Below are positions 49,770 to 60,089 of a DNA stretch of 64,000 nt, in pieces. The notes below the pieces were generated by a model. It did no database searches and had not been told where the DNA came from. It saw nothing but the letters and a program-made list of their open reading frames with translations. A program made the translations under genes and the position numbers. Positions within the stretch are counted from its first letter, which is position 1. Every line of letters begins with the position of its first letter. Source of the stretch: Diplonema papillatum (Eukaryota > Euglenozoa > Diplonemea > Diplonemida > Diplonemidae); the NCBI GenBank assembly GCA_030068145.1, contig JAPJBO010000363.1:62001-126000 (forward strand). The letters run 5' to 3'.

Positions 49770-51611
49770 ACCGCAAAGCGCTGAGAAACGCGGAGAAAAG
49801 GGGGGAAAGACATGGCAAACAGCGAGCAAAAAAAAAAAAAAAAAAACAACGGCGACATTTGCCGCACGGCGACGGGACCTCCCGGAAGGAAAGGCGCGCC
49901 GGCTGATGGTGTGTTTTCCCCCCGGCTTCTTGGTTGCTGCGAAGAACATAGAAAGGTCGAAGTCGAAATAGCGGATCAGTAACGGGAGGGAATGCAAGGA
50001 CGCGCTTGAGATGGCAAGTGCACGACACCGTGTCGTCTAGGCCCCGGGGTTTCACCTGTCGCTTGATCCACAGACGCGTGGGGCGCCGCATCAGCGTGGA
50101 TTGGGAGGGAGGGATGGAGGAAGCCTTGCATTGTAGCAAGAACACGACCTCGGATTTGCAAAGAACCTCACTTGGAGGCGCAACGGGGGGAGAAAGCAAG
50201 ACGGTGCTGAAAAGGGTTGCTCATTATGTCACTCACTGCGTTTCGGTTCCTATAACTGACCTCGTATAGGACACGGCTGGGTAGGGAGGTAGACCTTGCT
50301 TCGTGGCAGGTAAACGGCCTTCAATTTGCGAAAGAACAAGCGCGGGAACTCGCGCAAAAATATGGGTGTGATCGGAAAACACGCAAATACTTACTTACAG
50401 ACACTTATGCTTAACCCTTTACGGACGGGGGACATTTTGGCTGGTGGGCGGATCGATATGCATGCTGCTGTAAATGCGCTACGTAGGTTCCCCGTTTTGG
50501 AGTCGGAAACTCTTGAGGTTGACCCATGACTTCCCCTGGAAGGCTTTCCGCCCTAATCAACCTTCTTCTCCCCCCCCTTTGGGTTTGCGGGGTTAACGTA
50601 CACGCACGCGGACGGCAATCCTCGAGCGCGCGTCACTTAATACTTGTAGCAGAGACATTCTCCCCCGAGAGGTAAAAGATACTCTGCTCTGCTCGCGTTC
50701 CTGCACTGCGGTATTGAGTTGGGGAGCGTCTAATAAAATACCTGAGTCGTGGGCCCGATTCAAAGTTCCCCTAGCTGGTCTATCCACGAAGATCCCTCAA
50801 AGGAGAATCGGACTAAATCGGACCACACGCCAGAAACACTGAGCCCATGGATCTGAGTTGGAAACGGCCGACGTCGGAATACGATTCCGGACCAGAATGC
50901 GCCCACCAGGATGCAACGGACAGAAAGATAGGCCAATCGGTGTATCATGTTGCCTAAAAACCACATGAGTGGCATTTAAGTCGGTGAGGTCAAACTGCTA
51001 TTATGCTGTGGTAGAAAGAAGAAGAAGAAGGACCAACAGACGAAAAACTTTGCAAGAACTCAATGATCCAGTCTCAAGCCGGTCCATCCCCCCCTGATAG
51101 ACGTGATAAACCGATGGGGCAATTCGACGCGACTCCAGGGATTGGAATGTATCAGATAAGACCGTGTATCACCGCGGTATACAGCACCACCAGGAAACTC
51201 GATGCAGTTCCAGGAGATGAACCGGATTAAGTGATAATCACGAACGTTTCTTCCCCTCACCCGGCCCTAGCCGAGTTACTGGACATGGCCGGGGAAGTCA
51301 TCCACGAAATTATGCAGCTCCTTTTTTTTTTGAGCTCTCCAACAAGACGACGCGAGGTGCCTTTTCAAGAAGGCGGTTGAGTCTCGAATCGTGAAGGTTG
51401 GATATGGAGATCCTCACACGATCCCACGCAACATCCCATACAAGGGCACATTGCATCGGTTCGTGTAGGTTTCATCGACGTCCTAGAAGGCAGGTTTCGG
51501 CGATGACTCCACTTTATTTTTCCAAGCACAATCCCACGTTGTAAAATCGGTGTAGTAGTTTGAACTTGTTATGCAGCAACAATTTGTGACGATAGACTGC
51601 ACCAGTTGTAC
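49770..51611. other. gene-free stretch
   Basis: An A18 run is at about 49830-49847 and a GAA run at about 51017-51031. No domain-bearing frame, RNA gene or transposon end was recognised. Confidence 0.4.
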
Positions 51612-51860
51612 GTGTCGTCTGCCGAAGCAGCCGGAGACAGCAGGCGCAGGGAGCAGGTCTTGCTTTACTTTTCTTCTTCATGGAGACCCCCCATGCTTAG
51701 GTGTGCACTCAGCCATCAGGTCATTGGCTGCTAAGCACCCCCCGACCGGTCGATTTGCCACTTTTGTGGCCTTCTATTCGCCGGGCGGCGCTGTCAGCAC
51801 TTGTTCCGCGTCACAACAAGTGTCGTCTGCCGAAGCAGCCGGAGACAGCAGGCGCCTCTC
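51612..51860 (+). repeat. 36-bp direct repeat, 207 bp apart
   Basis: GTGTCGTCTGCCGAAGCAGC and the following CGGAGACAGCAGGCGC occur at 51613-51648 and 51820-51855 without change. They bracket 171 bp of unique sequence just past the stop of the large gene. This could be a local duplication or repair scar. Confidence 0.75.
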
Positions 51861-51894
51861 TCCGATATTTGGTCTCGTTTTAGCCACCACCGAC

Positions 51895-54800
51895 TCAATT
51901 CTCCACATCCAGCGGCGACAGCTTCTTGCCGAAACGCATCCTTCGGGTGCCCAAACGCGAAGGCAACGTTTCATGTAGTTGTACGGTAGTAGCACCCCAG
52001 TCGCGTGCCTCTCGGTCCACCCCAGTTTGATGAACATCATCAGTGGTGCTACCTCTGACGGCACTTGTTTGTTGCACTTGATATGCATTGTCTTTGCTCA
52101 GCGGGTGGTTTTCGTGGCAAGAGATGGTGGAGAAACTCGAACGTTCGAGAGATAAACTCAAGCTCATAGGAATGGAAGTTGAGAGCTGTCTTCGCTGCGA
52201 TCCCGACAAAGAGCGCTGCAGCTGGTCGTCGACCATTGTCTGCACGATCCGTGCGCTTTTGCATTCATTAAGGTTCAGCTCGGCGTCGTCCACGTCAGCT
52301 TGGTCGACCGACGCCGATAGCAGCAGGTCTTGGATGTCCACAAGTAGCTTCCCGGCGGCGACCGAGCACGGGTTTTGCATCTCGTCGTCGACACGGGTTT
52401 TGAGCGACTTTCGCCGGCTGTCGCGCACCTCAGCCCGCAGCGTGTCTAGCTCGCGCGCCACGATATCCATTGCCCCTTCGCTGGTGTCGCGGAAGTTGAG
52501 GGCGGTCACCATCATGTCAAGCCTCGATTGTTTCGAGTCGCTTTCCTGGCCCCTGCTGCCGAACTCTATCAACATTGCATTACGGAAGCCGTTGACTTCG
52601 TTTTGCAGGAGCTTGCGCCTCCGGTGGCACCGGCGCGTCTTCAAAAGGCGCAGATCCGTCGCAGACCTCGAGATGTCGCCAGCCGTCGCGTGCTCGTTGC
52701 CAAGCACCGCGATCACCTCTTTGAGTTGGTTCACTTCGGAATCGGTCCTCGGGAACGCCGCTTCGACACCTGCGTCAATCCGTAGCTCCTTCACGCTGAC
52801 CGCTGCATCGGCGACCAAGTGCGTGCTGGACCCTGCTTTCCCCGATAGTAAACCTTTGGGGGATGTGAACGTGGTGGTAGCTGAACCCACACGCGTGTCT
52901 GTCACCAGCGGCGACTGCACTGCGCCAGCTTCCTCCCGTGTGCGGGCGGCTTTCGTGCCATCGACGCCCGGTGTCGTGTCCGTGGCTGGGCGGGGCTCGT
53001 CATGCAACGGCTTGTCGGCGACCACAGGATCCTCCGCGTCGTACGTGCTCACGAAAACATTGCTCGCCACGGCCTCGTCGAGCAAATGGCTGTTCCCGAG
53101 GGAGACGGACAGGAAGGACGATTCCGCCACTTCGTCGAAGGCGCCTTCGGGCCAGATCGCGGCCGCTTCCGGCGGGTCCGAACCCGTGCCCGGCCCTGGC
53201 AGAGCTGCGTCTTTGGACGGATCGTGGCCGAGAAAGCTGACGGCGCAACCGCTGGCCGCGCACGGGTCGGTTGCTGCCGGTGCGTTGGGTGCTTGGGGGC
53301 TCGCGCGAAGGCCGGGCGGCGCGGGGCGCAGGGAGGCGGCGGGTTCAGGCTCCCAGAGGCCGCACGGCGGCGGGGCCTGCTCAGCACACGACGTGTCCGC
53401 CGGCAGCCGACGCTGCGCGAAGTCGGCGTCCGCTTCGGAGAACGCGACGCCGGGCAGGCACCGGATGCACGACGCCATGCACCGCACCGCCGCAGACTTG
53501 GCCTCGCACCCGCCGTACGCATCGGCGAGCTGCGACAACATGCCGATCGCGACACTCGCCGCCGGCGCCCACCGGCGCTCCGCCAGCGCGCCGGCCGTCT
53601 CGTCCATCGCCTGGAAGCTCTTGCACTCGCCCTTCGCGACGCCGCGGTTCAAATTTTCGATGAGTTCCTCGACGACCTCGCGGAGCTCGTGGATCGGCAT
53701 GCTGGTGATTTCACCCTTCGGAGAACGCAGGGAGGAGCGGACTGCCGGCGGGGGCGAGATGAACTGGTCGGCCACACCGTCCTCAGAATGTCCGGACTTC
53801 CGGAACGCACCGGCGGACATGGCCAGCTGGGTTGCTTCGGCGTCCGTGAGGACCGACGGGGCACGAAATGAGCCGTGTTCGCGGAGGAAAAGGGCGTCGT
53901 CCAGGCAAAAGTGCAGCGCTGCTGCATCGGTGGTTACAGTGCACGACGCCTGCTGGTCTTCGCATGCGGAGGCACTGCGACGGAGGATGCAGCTGACATC
54001 TGCACGCAGGGTGTCCTTTGCCCGGGCCTGCGGCGTGGAAAAGGATGCAAGCAGTTCAGTGCACACGGCACGCAGGCGGCGTGCGCTGACGAGCACACCG
54101 AACAACCTCCTGGACGCAACGTCAAGCTCCTCGATGCCTTGCTCCGTGGGGCACTTCGACAGGACAACCGCAGACGTGTGCAGCTTCATCAGCGCTGCCC
54201 GATCGTGCATCGATTCGCAGCCCGACATCGACGCTTCCAAACGGTCGACGAGCCCGGCTGCCTTGTCCGCCAGCCGCTGCCTCTGAAACGCGTTCAGCCT
54301 CTGAGCCACGCCTTCGACTCTTTTGTCGTCCGCGGCCGCAACCGCGGCCGCCAACGTGTCCGGCAGCCTCGTCAGCACCGTTTTTTCGACCTCCGTCAAG
54401 CCTTCGTGCGCCAGCGCTGCCGCTATGGCCGCCCGCAGACCCCTCGCCTTCTCCGACAACCTTTGGAACGCGGCCCAATCCCGCTCCACCGCGTCCGCCC
54501 CCGCGGCGTTCCCGGCGATCGCTGCGTCATGCAGTCTCTGCCGAAACGCGTCGAGGATGGCTTCGCTGCCGCTTTCCCGCCCAGGCGCCGCTTCCCAGTC
54601 GTCCATCGAGTCTCGGATGGTTTGCGCAGACTCACGAACATTCTCCCGCAGCAGCTGCACGTACTCGTCGCGGAGCGCGATGAACCCGCGGGGCAAGCCG
54701 CCTTGGCATTCGTGGACGTCCAACCGCTCGAGAATGCTCCGAGCGGACCCTTCGAGCCGAGGGTTTAAACCTCTCCGCATGTCCGCTTCAAGACGGGCTC

Positions 54801-57800
54801 GGAGGTTTGACGTGCATTTTGACGCGGCCGAGCGGTGGACGAGCTGGTGCGCGAACTTGTATATTGCAGGCGTGTTCTGGTGGGTCGGAGCCAGCGAGCG
54901 GACATCGGAGTGCAGCTGCTGGAGGAAGTCGAGGTACCTTGCCGGTTGCTCTTCCGCAAGGTCCGCGTCCACCTTCGCAACGGTGGCAGCGAGGACCCTC
55001 GACGCCCGGTCTCGCACGAACGATTCGAACGACTCCCTGGCGCTGACCATTCTGCCTGGGTCCGTGGACAACGCCGCTTCCTCGAAGCCACCGACGACGG
55101 ATTCGAGAGATGCAAGCTCCGCGGCCACGAACTCGGTGTCCACGACCCGGAGGAGTTGCAGTGCCTGCGGGGGATGATAGGCGGGTCTTTCGCTGTTGAT
55201 GGGAGAGGTGTGGTGCGAAGCCTCGTCCGTCTGCTCGGCGCCGTCCTCGCCGAGGGAAGCGGGAGACGCGTCGCTGTGCGGCTTCGAGAAATACGTCCCG
55301 ATGCTGGGCGGGTGGCTGATGCCCCACGAATCCACACTGACCCTCCCGCTCCGCTCCGTCTGCCCCGCGCTGTGGACCCCCTGAGACACTCCTTGGCTCG
55401 GCTGGCTGTAGCACTTCGACCCGGTGGCCAGGTTGAGCTGCCGCGAAAAGCTCAAAGCCGTGCGACCCGAGCTCCTCATATCCGGCCCACTCAGCCCGGA
55501 CTTGCCCGAGTGGCCCATGCGCCGAAAACGCTGCTGCGCCATCGCAATTTCCTGGCGAGGGGAGATACCCGACCCGTACCGCCCACTCCTGTCACATTCT
55601 GAAACGACGCTGTCAAGGGCACGTGCCAAAGCTGACTCGACGGACCCTGAACTGGGAAGGGGGGGACGCGAAGAGACGCCCTGCGCCGTGTACCCCGCGA
55701 TCGTGCAACTTTTCAACGATTCCTCAATCGAGCCGAGACGCTGGGATTTCACGAGGAGCGTCGCTTCCTCCTGGACGCTGTTGAAAACAGCTAACGTTTG
55801 TGGCGGCGGCGGCGTTGTCGGCCTGTGCGCACGAGGAGACCAGGCTGACACGTTGTCCTCGTTGCCAGGTTCGTCGTTCGTCGTGTCCGGGAGTTTACAG
55901 GGCATCCAAAACGAGGAGGCCTGGGTGAGGGCAAAAGTGCTCGTGCCCTTCGGCCGCTGGCTGCTTTCGAGGGAAGACACTACCCATTTGCTCGCGTCGG
56001 GCGAAGTCGATTCCGAGGTACTGACCGTGCGGACCTCAGTCGGGGTTTCAAGAGGCAGCATGCCTTTTTGCGGCTTGGGGCTGCAGACCGGTATCGGGGG
56101 CCGTGCGCACCTGCTCAACGTCTCGTCGCAGGGGGTGGCGCCGTCCATCGTGACGGCACTCCACGAGCAGTCGGATGCCTTCAGAACTCGAATCGTTTCC
56201 GCTGCGCTTGCCACGTGCGTCCACGTGTCGGCGAGCGACACGGAAAAGCGAGCCACCTGGTACCACGCCGCCCTGAGACCTTCGACATCTCGTTCTACCA
56301 GGCAGGCGCGGGCCCTAGCCAAGGTTCTTCTAAACCCGATCGAGCCAGCCCGCGCCAGCTTCTCAGCCGCGGAGTCGCCTTGCACCTTGGTGACAGCTTC
56401 GTCGACGAAGGCTTGGAGGCTGAGGAAGAGGTAGTCAGCCACAAAGCTGCGGGTGTCCTCTGCAAACCGTTCGAGCCTCTCGCGATCGAGCTTGCCGGCG
56501 ACCGCCTTGGCCGCTTCGACAACAGCAGCCGCGGCCGGCGGGTACACCACCGACGAGACGTCCCCGTGCAGGGTGCGCGGGGTCAGTGCCGACAGGGCTT
56601 TGAAGATCTGCTGCTGCAGGATCGACTTGTTCGAGATCTGCCACTCTTGCCACTTACGGTGATTTTCGGTGTGGGACCCCATCTCCTTGTCGAAGCACTC
56701 GGCCTCCTTCAGCACGGCCCCGCTCGACATGGCGAGAGAGTCCTCGCAGCCGTCGGCGTCGGCCAGACTGGTCAGGATGTTGGCCTCTCGCTGCGCGAAG
56801 GCTGCATAGAAAGCCAACCCTTCGTCTTGGGCACCGCCCCGGATCGACTGCTTGCGAACGCTCCCCACACTTTGCACCACACGCAGGCAACTGCGCATCC
56901 CCTCCGTGCACCCGGAGGCGTCGATCACCATGTGCCGAGCCAACGACAGCTCGCACGCGACACTCTCCAGTGTCAGCTCCCTCTGCGAGAGTGTGATTTC
57001 AGCTTCGCTCTTCTTGTGCAGCAGCCCCAAGAGCTCGGAGGAACCTCTCTCCAACTTCCCGACCTCCTCGTTCAGTTCGTGGACGACCTGCCGATACTCC
57101 GTCAGGCACCACTCCTCGTTCCTCGCCTTCAGGTACGCCCCCGCGTAGCCGTCCATCAGTGTCTTCTCGGACCGCTCGATCCGAGCCGCGATGCCGTCGA
57201 ACTGCTGGACGAGGTCGTGCAGGAACGGCGCCGGCTGCAGCCCGCGTTCCGCGCGGAGCTCAACCTCTCGGGAGAGGGTGCGGTTGAGGCGGACGGCTTC
57301 CTCGCGGAGGTTGCGGAGTGACCCGCGGCGCGTGCACCGCCGGGATGGTGCCGAGGTCAGGCTCGCGCACGAGCGGGTGCTCGACAGCCAGTCGCGGCAC
57401 GACGACGGGAGGACAGCGGTCGACGCGGTGCGGCGGGGCTGCTGCGGGCACTCTTCTACCGCCGCCAGGCTCGTCGCCGACCGCCGGGGCCGTGCGTTCG
57501 CCGCCGTCCGCCTCCTCAGGCGGCAGCGTCGGGAGGCTGGCCGACCGCATGATCCGACGCCGAACGCCTCGCATACCTCGCTGAAGGCGTCGCGCCAGTC
57601 GCCTTCCGACAGCCGGCGGCTGCTGCCGCCCTGCCCTGCCGTATCGTCGTCCCCGCAGAAGAAGAGGCTCCCCGACTTCTTCAGCTCCTGGTCCTCATTC
57701 GCGCGGGCGTCTTCCCCCGCCAACGCCGCGGCGATGACCGCTTCGAACACCTCGACCCGCGCGGCGGCGGCAGCCTCTCCTTTGCCTGCGCCGCCGCCGG

Positions 57801-57924
57801 GCGGGCTCCGGGCGGCTGTCCCTGCCCGCTGCTCGTCCGGGGTCCGGGGGGAAAGGGCTCGCACAACCGCCACGCGGCCGCCGGGCACGGTCCGCATTGC
57901 GCCACCGCCCCCGCGCGGACTCAC
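51895..57924 (-). CDS. 2009-codon single-exon gene, unknown function
   Basis: A very long uninterrupted frame with strong GC3 bias. No catalytic domain, membrane segment or signal peptide is visible. Residues ~200-345 are predicted helical/coiled-coil by eye (LREEAVRLNRTLSREVELRA, then ELNEEVGKLERGSSELLGLL). Further helical blocks rich in Ala, Glu and Arg run from ~400 to 560 and ~980 to 1420, separated by Ser/Pro-rich linkers. This resembles a scaffold or cytoskeletal protein only in general character. Residues ~125-200 are unusually Arg/Ser-rich; the alternative frame there (57260-57574) reads more like ordinary protein and GAG/GTATGC could be a donor, so a small intron or frame problem near 57570 is possible. 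The start at 57924 is the first Met, and the same start is preserved in the partial copy at 58336-58557. Confidence 0.7.
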   Translation of the reverse strand: MSPRGGGGAMRTVPGGRVAVVRALSPRTPDEQRAGTAARSPPGGGAGKGEAAAAARVEVFEAVIAAALAGEDARANEDQELKKSGSLFFCGDDDTAGQGGSSRRLSEGDWRDAFSEVCEAFGVGSCGRPASRRCRLRRRTAANARPRRSATSLAAVEECPQQPRRTASTAVLPSSCRDWLSSTRSCASLTSAPSRRCTRRGSLRNLREEAVRLNRTLSREVELRAERGLQPAPFLHDLVQQFDGIAARIERSEKTLMDGYAGAYLKARNEEWCLTEYRQVVHELNEEVGKLERGSSELLGLLHKKSEAEITLSQRELTLESVACELSLARHMVIDASGCTEGMRSCLRVVQSVGSVRKQSIRGGAQDEGLAFYAAFAQREANILTSLADADGCEDSLAMSSGAVLKEAECFDKEMGSHTENHRKWQEWQISNKSILQQQIFKALSALTPRTLHGDVSSVVYPPAAAAVVEAAKAVAGKLDRERLERFAEDTRSFVADYLFLSLQAFVDEAVTKVQGDSAAEKLARAGSIGFRRTLARARACLVERDVEGLRAAWYQVARFSVSLADTWTHVASAAETIRVLKASDCSWSAVTMDGATPCDETLSRCARPPIPVCSPKPQKGMLPLETPTEVRTVSTSESTSPDASKWVVSSLESSQRPKGTSTFALTQASSFWMPCKLPDTTNDEPGNEDNVSAWSPRAHRPTTPPPPQTLAVFNSVQEEATLLVKSQRLGSIEESLKSCTIAGYTAQGVSSRPPLPSSGSVESALARALDSVVSECDRSGRYGSGISPRQEIAMAQQRFRRMGHSGKSGLSGPDMRSSGRTALSFSRQLNLATGSKCYSQPSQGVSQGVHSAGQTERSGRVSVDSWGISHPPSIGTYFSKPHSDASPASLGEDGAEQTDEASHHTSPINSERPAYHPPQALQLLRVVDTEFVAAELASLESVVGGFEEAALSTDPGRMVSARESFESFVRDRASRVLAATVAKVDADLAEEQPARYLDFLQQLHSDVRSLAPTHQNTPAIYKFAHQLVHRSAASKCTSNLRARLEADMRRGLNPRLEGSARSILERLDVHECQGGLPRGFIALRDEYVQLLRENVRESAQTIRDSMDDWEAAPGRESGSEAILDAFRQRLHDAAIAGNAAGADAVERDWAAFQRLSEKARGLRAAIAAALAHEGLTEVEKTVLTRLPDTLAAAVAAADDKRVEGVAQRLNAFQRQRLADKAAGLVDRLEASMSGCESMHDRAALMKLHTSAVVLSKCPTEQGIEELDVASRRLFGVLVSARRLRAVCTELLASFSTPQARAKDTLRADVSCILRRSASACEDQQASCTVTTDAAALHFCLDDALFLREHGSFRAPSVLTDAEATQLAMSAGAFRKSGHSEDGVADQFISPPPAVRSSLRSPKGEITSMPIHELREVVEELIENLNRGVAKGECKSFQAMDETAGALAERRWAPAASVAIGMLSQLADAYGGCEAKSAAVRCMASCIRCLPGVAFSEADADFAQRRLPADTSCAEQAPPPCGLWEPEPAASLRPAPPGLRASPQAPNAPAATDPCAASGCAVSFLGHDPSKDAALPGPGTGSDPPEAAAIWPEGAFDEVAESSFLSVSLGNSHLLDEAVASNVFVSTYDAEDPVVADKPLHDEPRPATDTTPGVDGTKAARTREEAGAVQSPLVTDTRVGSATTTFTSPKGLLSGKAGSSTHLVADAAVSVKELRIDAGVEAAFPRTDSEVNQLKEVIAVLGNEHATAGDISRSATDLRLLKTRRCHRRRKLLQNEVNGFRNAMLIEFGSRGQESDSKQSRLDMMVTALNFRDTSEGAMDIVARELDTLRAEVRDSRRKSLKTRVDDEMQNPCSVAAGKLLVDIQDLLLSASVDQADVDDAELNLNECKSARIVQTMVDDQLQRSLSGSQRRQLSTSIPMSLSLSLERSSFSTISCHENHPLSKDNAYQVQQTSAVRGSTTDDVHQTGVDREARDWGATTVQLHETLPSRLGTRRMRFGKKLSPLDVEN

Positions 57925-58109
57925 CCGACCGTCGGCCAGCTGCCAGACTCGCCGCGGCGCATTTGAATTTCCGGCGGCGGCTGCAACTATGTTCCCCCCT
58001 TCCTTCCTTTCCTCCTTTATCCTCTGATGTGCGAACCCTGTTCTTGTCGTGCTGCAGGTGGTCTCCGTGAAAAAAACTTCCCTTTTGGAGAAAGTAAGAA
58101 TACAACATT
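57925..58109. promoter_or_regulatory. upstream region of the 2009-codon gene
   Basis: Contains CGGCGCATTTGAATTTCCGG and a pyrimidine tract (CCTTCCTTTCCTCC). Part of it (58035-58095) is duplicated with changes at 58225-58295. No TATA box or initiator was identified, so the promoter role is from position only. Confidence 0.35.
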
Positions 58110-58160
58110 GAGTGAAATGTCGTACGTGTTTGATATAGTTTCAGAGTTGTCTCATACGTC
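58110..58160 (+). repeat. solo MULE terminal fragment
   Basis: GAGTGAAATGTCGTAC is identical to the first 16 bases of the MULE at 4436, followed by a diverged unit (TTTGATATAGTTTCAGAGTT, GTCTCATACG). Confidence 0.8.
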
Positions 58161-58224
58161 GACAAGGCTTGGCGATGGTGGATGACGTGGAGCTGGTCGA
58201 AGGGCGCGCGCTCCTTGAGTGGGA

Positions 58225-58625
58225 TAACCCTTTTTCTTGTCCTGCTGCCGGCATCTCACATAAAACCCCCCTATTGGAGATAATGATAATACTCGCTCCG
58301 GGCCGGCGATTGCGAGGTCAGGCTTCCTCATTCGCATATGCCAACGCCGCGGCGATGACCGCTTCGCAGACCTCGACCCGCGCGGCGGCGCCCGCAGCCT
58401 CTCCTTTGCCTGCGCCGCCGCAGGGCGGGCTCCGGGCGGCTGTCCCTGCCTGCTGCTCGTGCGGGGTCCGGGGGGAAAAGGGACCGAGGGCTCGCACAAC
58501 CGCCACGCGGCCGCTGGGCACGGTCCGCATTGCGCCGCCCCCCCCGCGCGGACTCACCCGACCGTCGGCCAGCTGCCAGACTCGCCGCGGCGCATTTGAA
58601 TTCCGGCGGCGGCTGCAAGTATGTT
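58225..58625 (-). pseudogene. copy of the 5' end of the 2009-codon gene
   Basis: Positions 58328-58557 match 57695-57924, including the start codon and first ~60 codons, with small indels. 58558-58625 matches the upstream 57925-57995. 58225-58295 matches further upstream sequence, now placed on the other side. The frame ends after about 79 codons. The copy sits between two fragments of the MULE terminal repeat (58110-58160, 58746-58771). Confidence 0.85.
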
Positions 58626-58635
58626 CTCCCTGCCT

Positions 58636-58742
58636 TCCTTCCTTCCTTCCTTCCTTCCTTCCTTCCTTCCTTCCTTCCTTCCTTCCTTCCTTCCTTCCTT
58701 CCTTCCTTCCTTCCTTCCTTCCTTCCTTCCTTCCTTCCTTCC
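58636..58742 (+). repeat. (TTCC)n microsatellite
   Basis: About 26 tetranucleotide units. It corresponds to the short CCTTCCTTCC tract at 57998-58010 in the parent copy, so it expanded after duplication. Confidence 0.95.
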
Positions 58743-58745
58743 CGA

Positions 58746-58771
58746 GTCAAAAGTTGTCGTACACGTCTGAC
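58746..58771 (+). repeat. second solo MULE-array fragment
   Basis: CAAAAGTTGTCGTACACGTC, then TGACAT, matches one unit of the MULE left array in the same orientation as 58110-58160. Confidence 0.7.
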
Positions 58772-58783
58772 ATACCGTATGCG

Positions 58784-58855
58784 GGTTTAATACGAAACGT
58801 GTAAATGTTTATTAGCTACTTTTTGGCCAAAGTGTTTCTTAATTAACACGTTTCG
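58784..58855. repeat. inverted repeat
   Basis: TTTAATACGAAACGTGT and ACACGTTTCGTACTA are inverted around a ~40-bp loop containing TTGGCCAAA. It could be a tiny MITE; no TSD was recognised. Confidence 0.6.
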
Positions 58856-58885
58856 TACTAACAACATGGGGGGCTGACGTACTTA

Positions 58886-59118
58886 ATGAAATTTTGAAAC
58901 TGTTGAAACCCCATGATGATCCCCCATTTTTGTTCCTGCAAATCTTGGCTTTATCGAGCCTTTGAGCAGGAAAAACGTATCGCGGTCAGAGTATTAGCGA
59001 CAGTGAAATTTGGAAACTGTTGAAACCCATGATGATCCCCCCATTTTTGTTCCCGAAAATCTTGGTTTTGTCGAGCCTTTGAGCAGGATAAACGTATCGC
59101 GGTCAGAGTATTAGCGAC
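58886..59118 (+). repeat. ~112-bp tandem duplication
   Basis: Two copies of a unit with GAAACTGTTGAAACCC, ATGATGATCCCCC, ATTTTTGTTCC, TCGAGCCTTTGAGCAGGA and ACGTATCGCGGTCAGAGTAT. The copies differ at a few sites. Confidence 0.9.
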
Positions 59119-59429
59119 AAGAGCGTTCTAGCACTTGTCGGCTCGTGGGAGCCAGCTCGGGAGCTGGAAAGAGCCGGCAGGAGCCAGCAGGGCACCATAA
59201 AAAGCCATCTCAAAATTCCGGGCGAGTTTCGTGGTGACCGGGTTGAGTGACGCAAACTTACTGGAAGAGAAGCTTTCCGATCCAACAGGAGATGAAGCCG
59301 CCGAAGGTTTCGTTGAAGACAGCCCCCAGGCAGTGTTGGCGGTGGCTCCCAGCTCTTTGGAGCTGGTTCTTCTGGCTCTTTGGGAGCTGGGAAGAGCCAG
59401 CGGGAGCTGGGTTTCTGGTGACAATTTTG

Positions 59430-59973
59430 CTCGTGCGTGCAGCAGACCTTTTTTGACGATTCTTAGCTCGCGATAAGCTCCGATGAAGAGAACCGTGAAG
59501 AATGGACCCGGGGACCAAGAAGTATGTGCGTGGTTCGCGGGTCTTTACAAGATGAAGGGCACCGGACATGGAAACCACCAGGTTTGTGACGGGAAGGACG
59601 GGAATTGATCCCCTGGGCGGTGCCGTTTTTTTCGCTGTCCACGGAGCAGACCTTTTTCAACGACTTTTTGCTCGCGATCAGCTCCGATGAAGAGAACCGC
59701 GAAAATTGGACATGAGGATCAGAAAGTACGTGCGTGGTTCGCGGGTCTTTATGCTCCGGGCGTGGAAACCACCAGGGGTGTGTTGAGAAGGGCAGGAATC
59801 GACCCTGCATGGTCCACGTAGCAGATCTTTTCGACGAATTTACGCTCGCAATCAGCTCCGATGAAGTGAAAATTAGACCCGGGGATTACAAATATGTGCG
59901 TGGTTTGTGGGTCTTTGTAAGGGCCCCGGCGCGGAAACCACCGGGTGTGCATCGAGAAGGACGGGAATCAATC
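59430..59973 (-). repeat. ~185-bp tandem repeat, three units
   Basis: Shared blocks are AGCTCCGATGAAG, TGCGTGGTTCGCGGGTCTTT, GGAAACCACC and GGACGGGAATTGATCCCC (variants). On the minus strand two adjacent units stay in one frame (59463-59810, 62-codon period). The minus-strand GGGATTGATTCCC resembles a tRNA B box, so a tRNA-derived origin is possible. No known protein. Confidence 0.8.
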
Positions 59974-60089
59974 CCCCGAGTTAGCTACAGTAGCCTTTTG
60001 TAGCAGCTATAGCTGCTACAGTTTTTAGCTACTGTAGCTCCTGTAGCTTTTGTAGCCTTTTGTAGCCTTTTGTAGCCTTTTTTTTGTGC

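Noticed and set aside
52088-54286. 732-codon plus-strand frame opposite the large gene
   Set aside because: Ser-rich antisense shadow of the 2009-codon frame.
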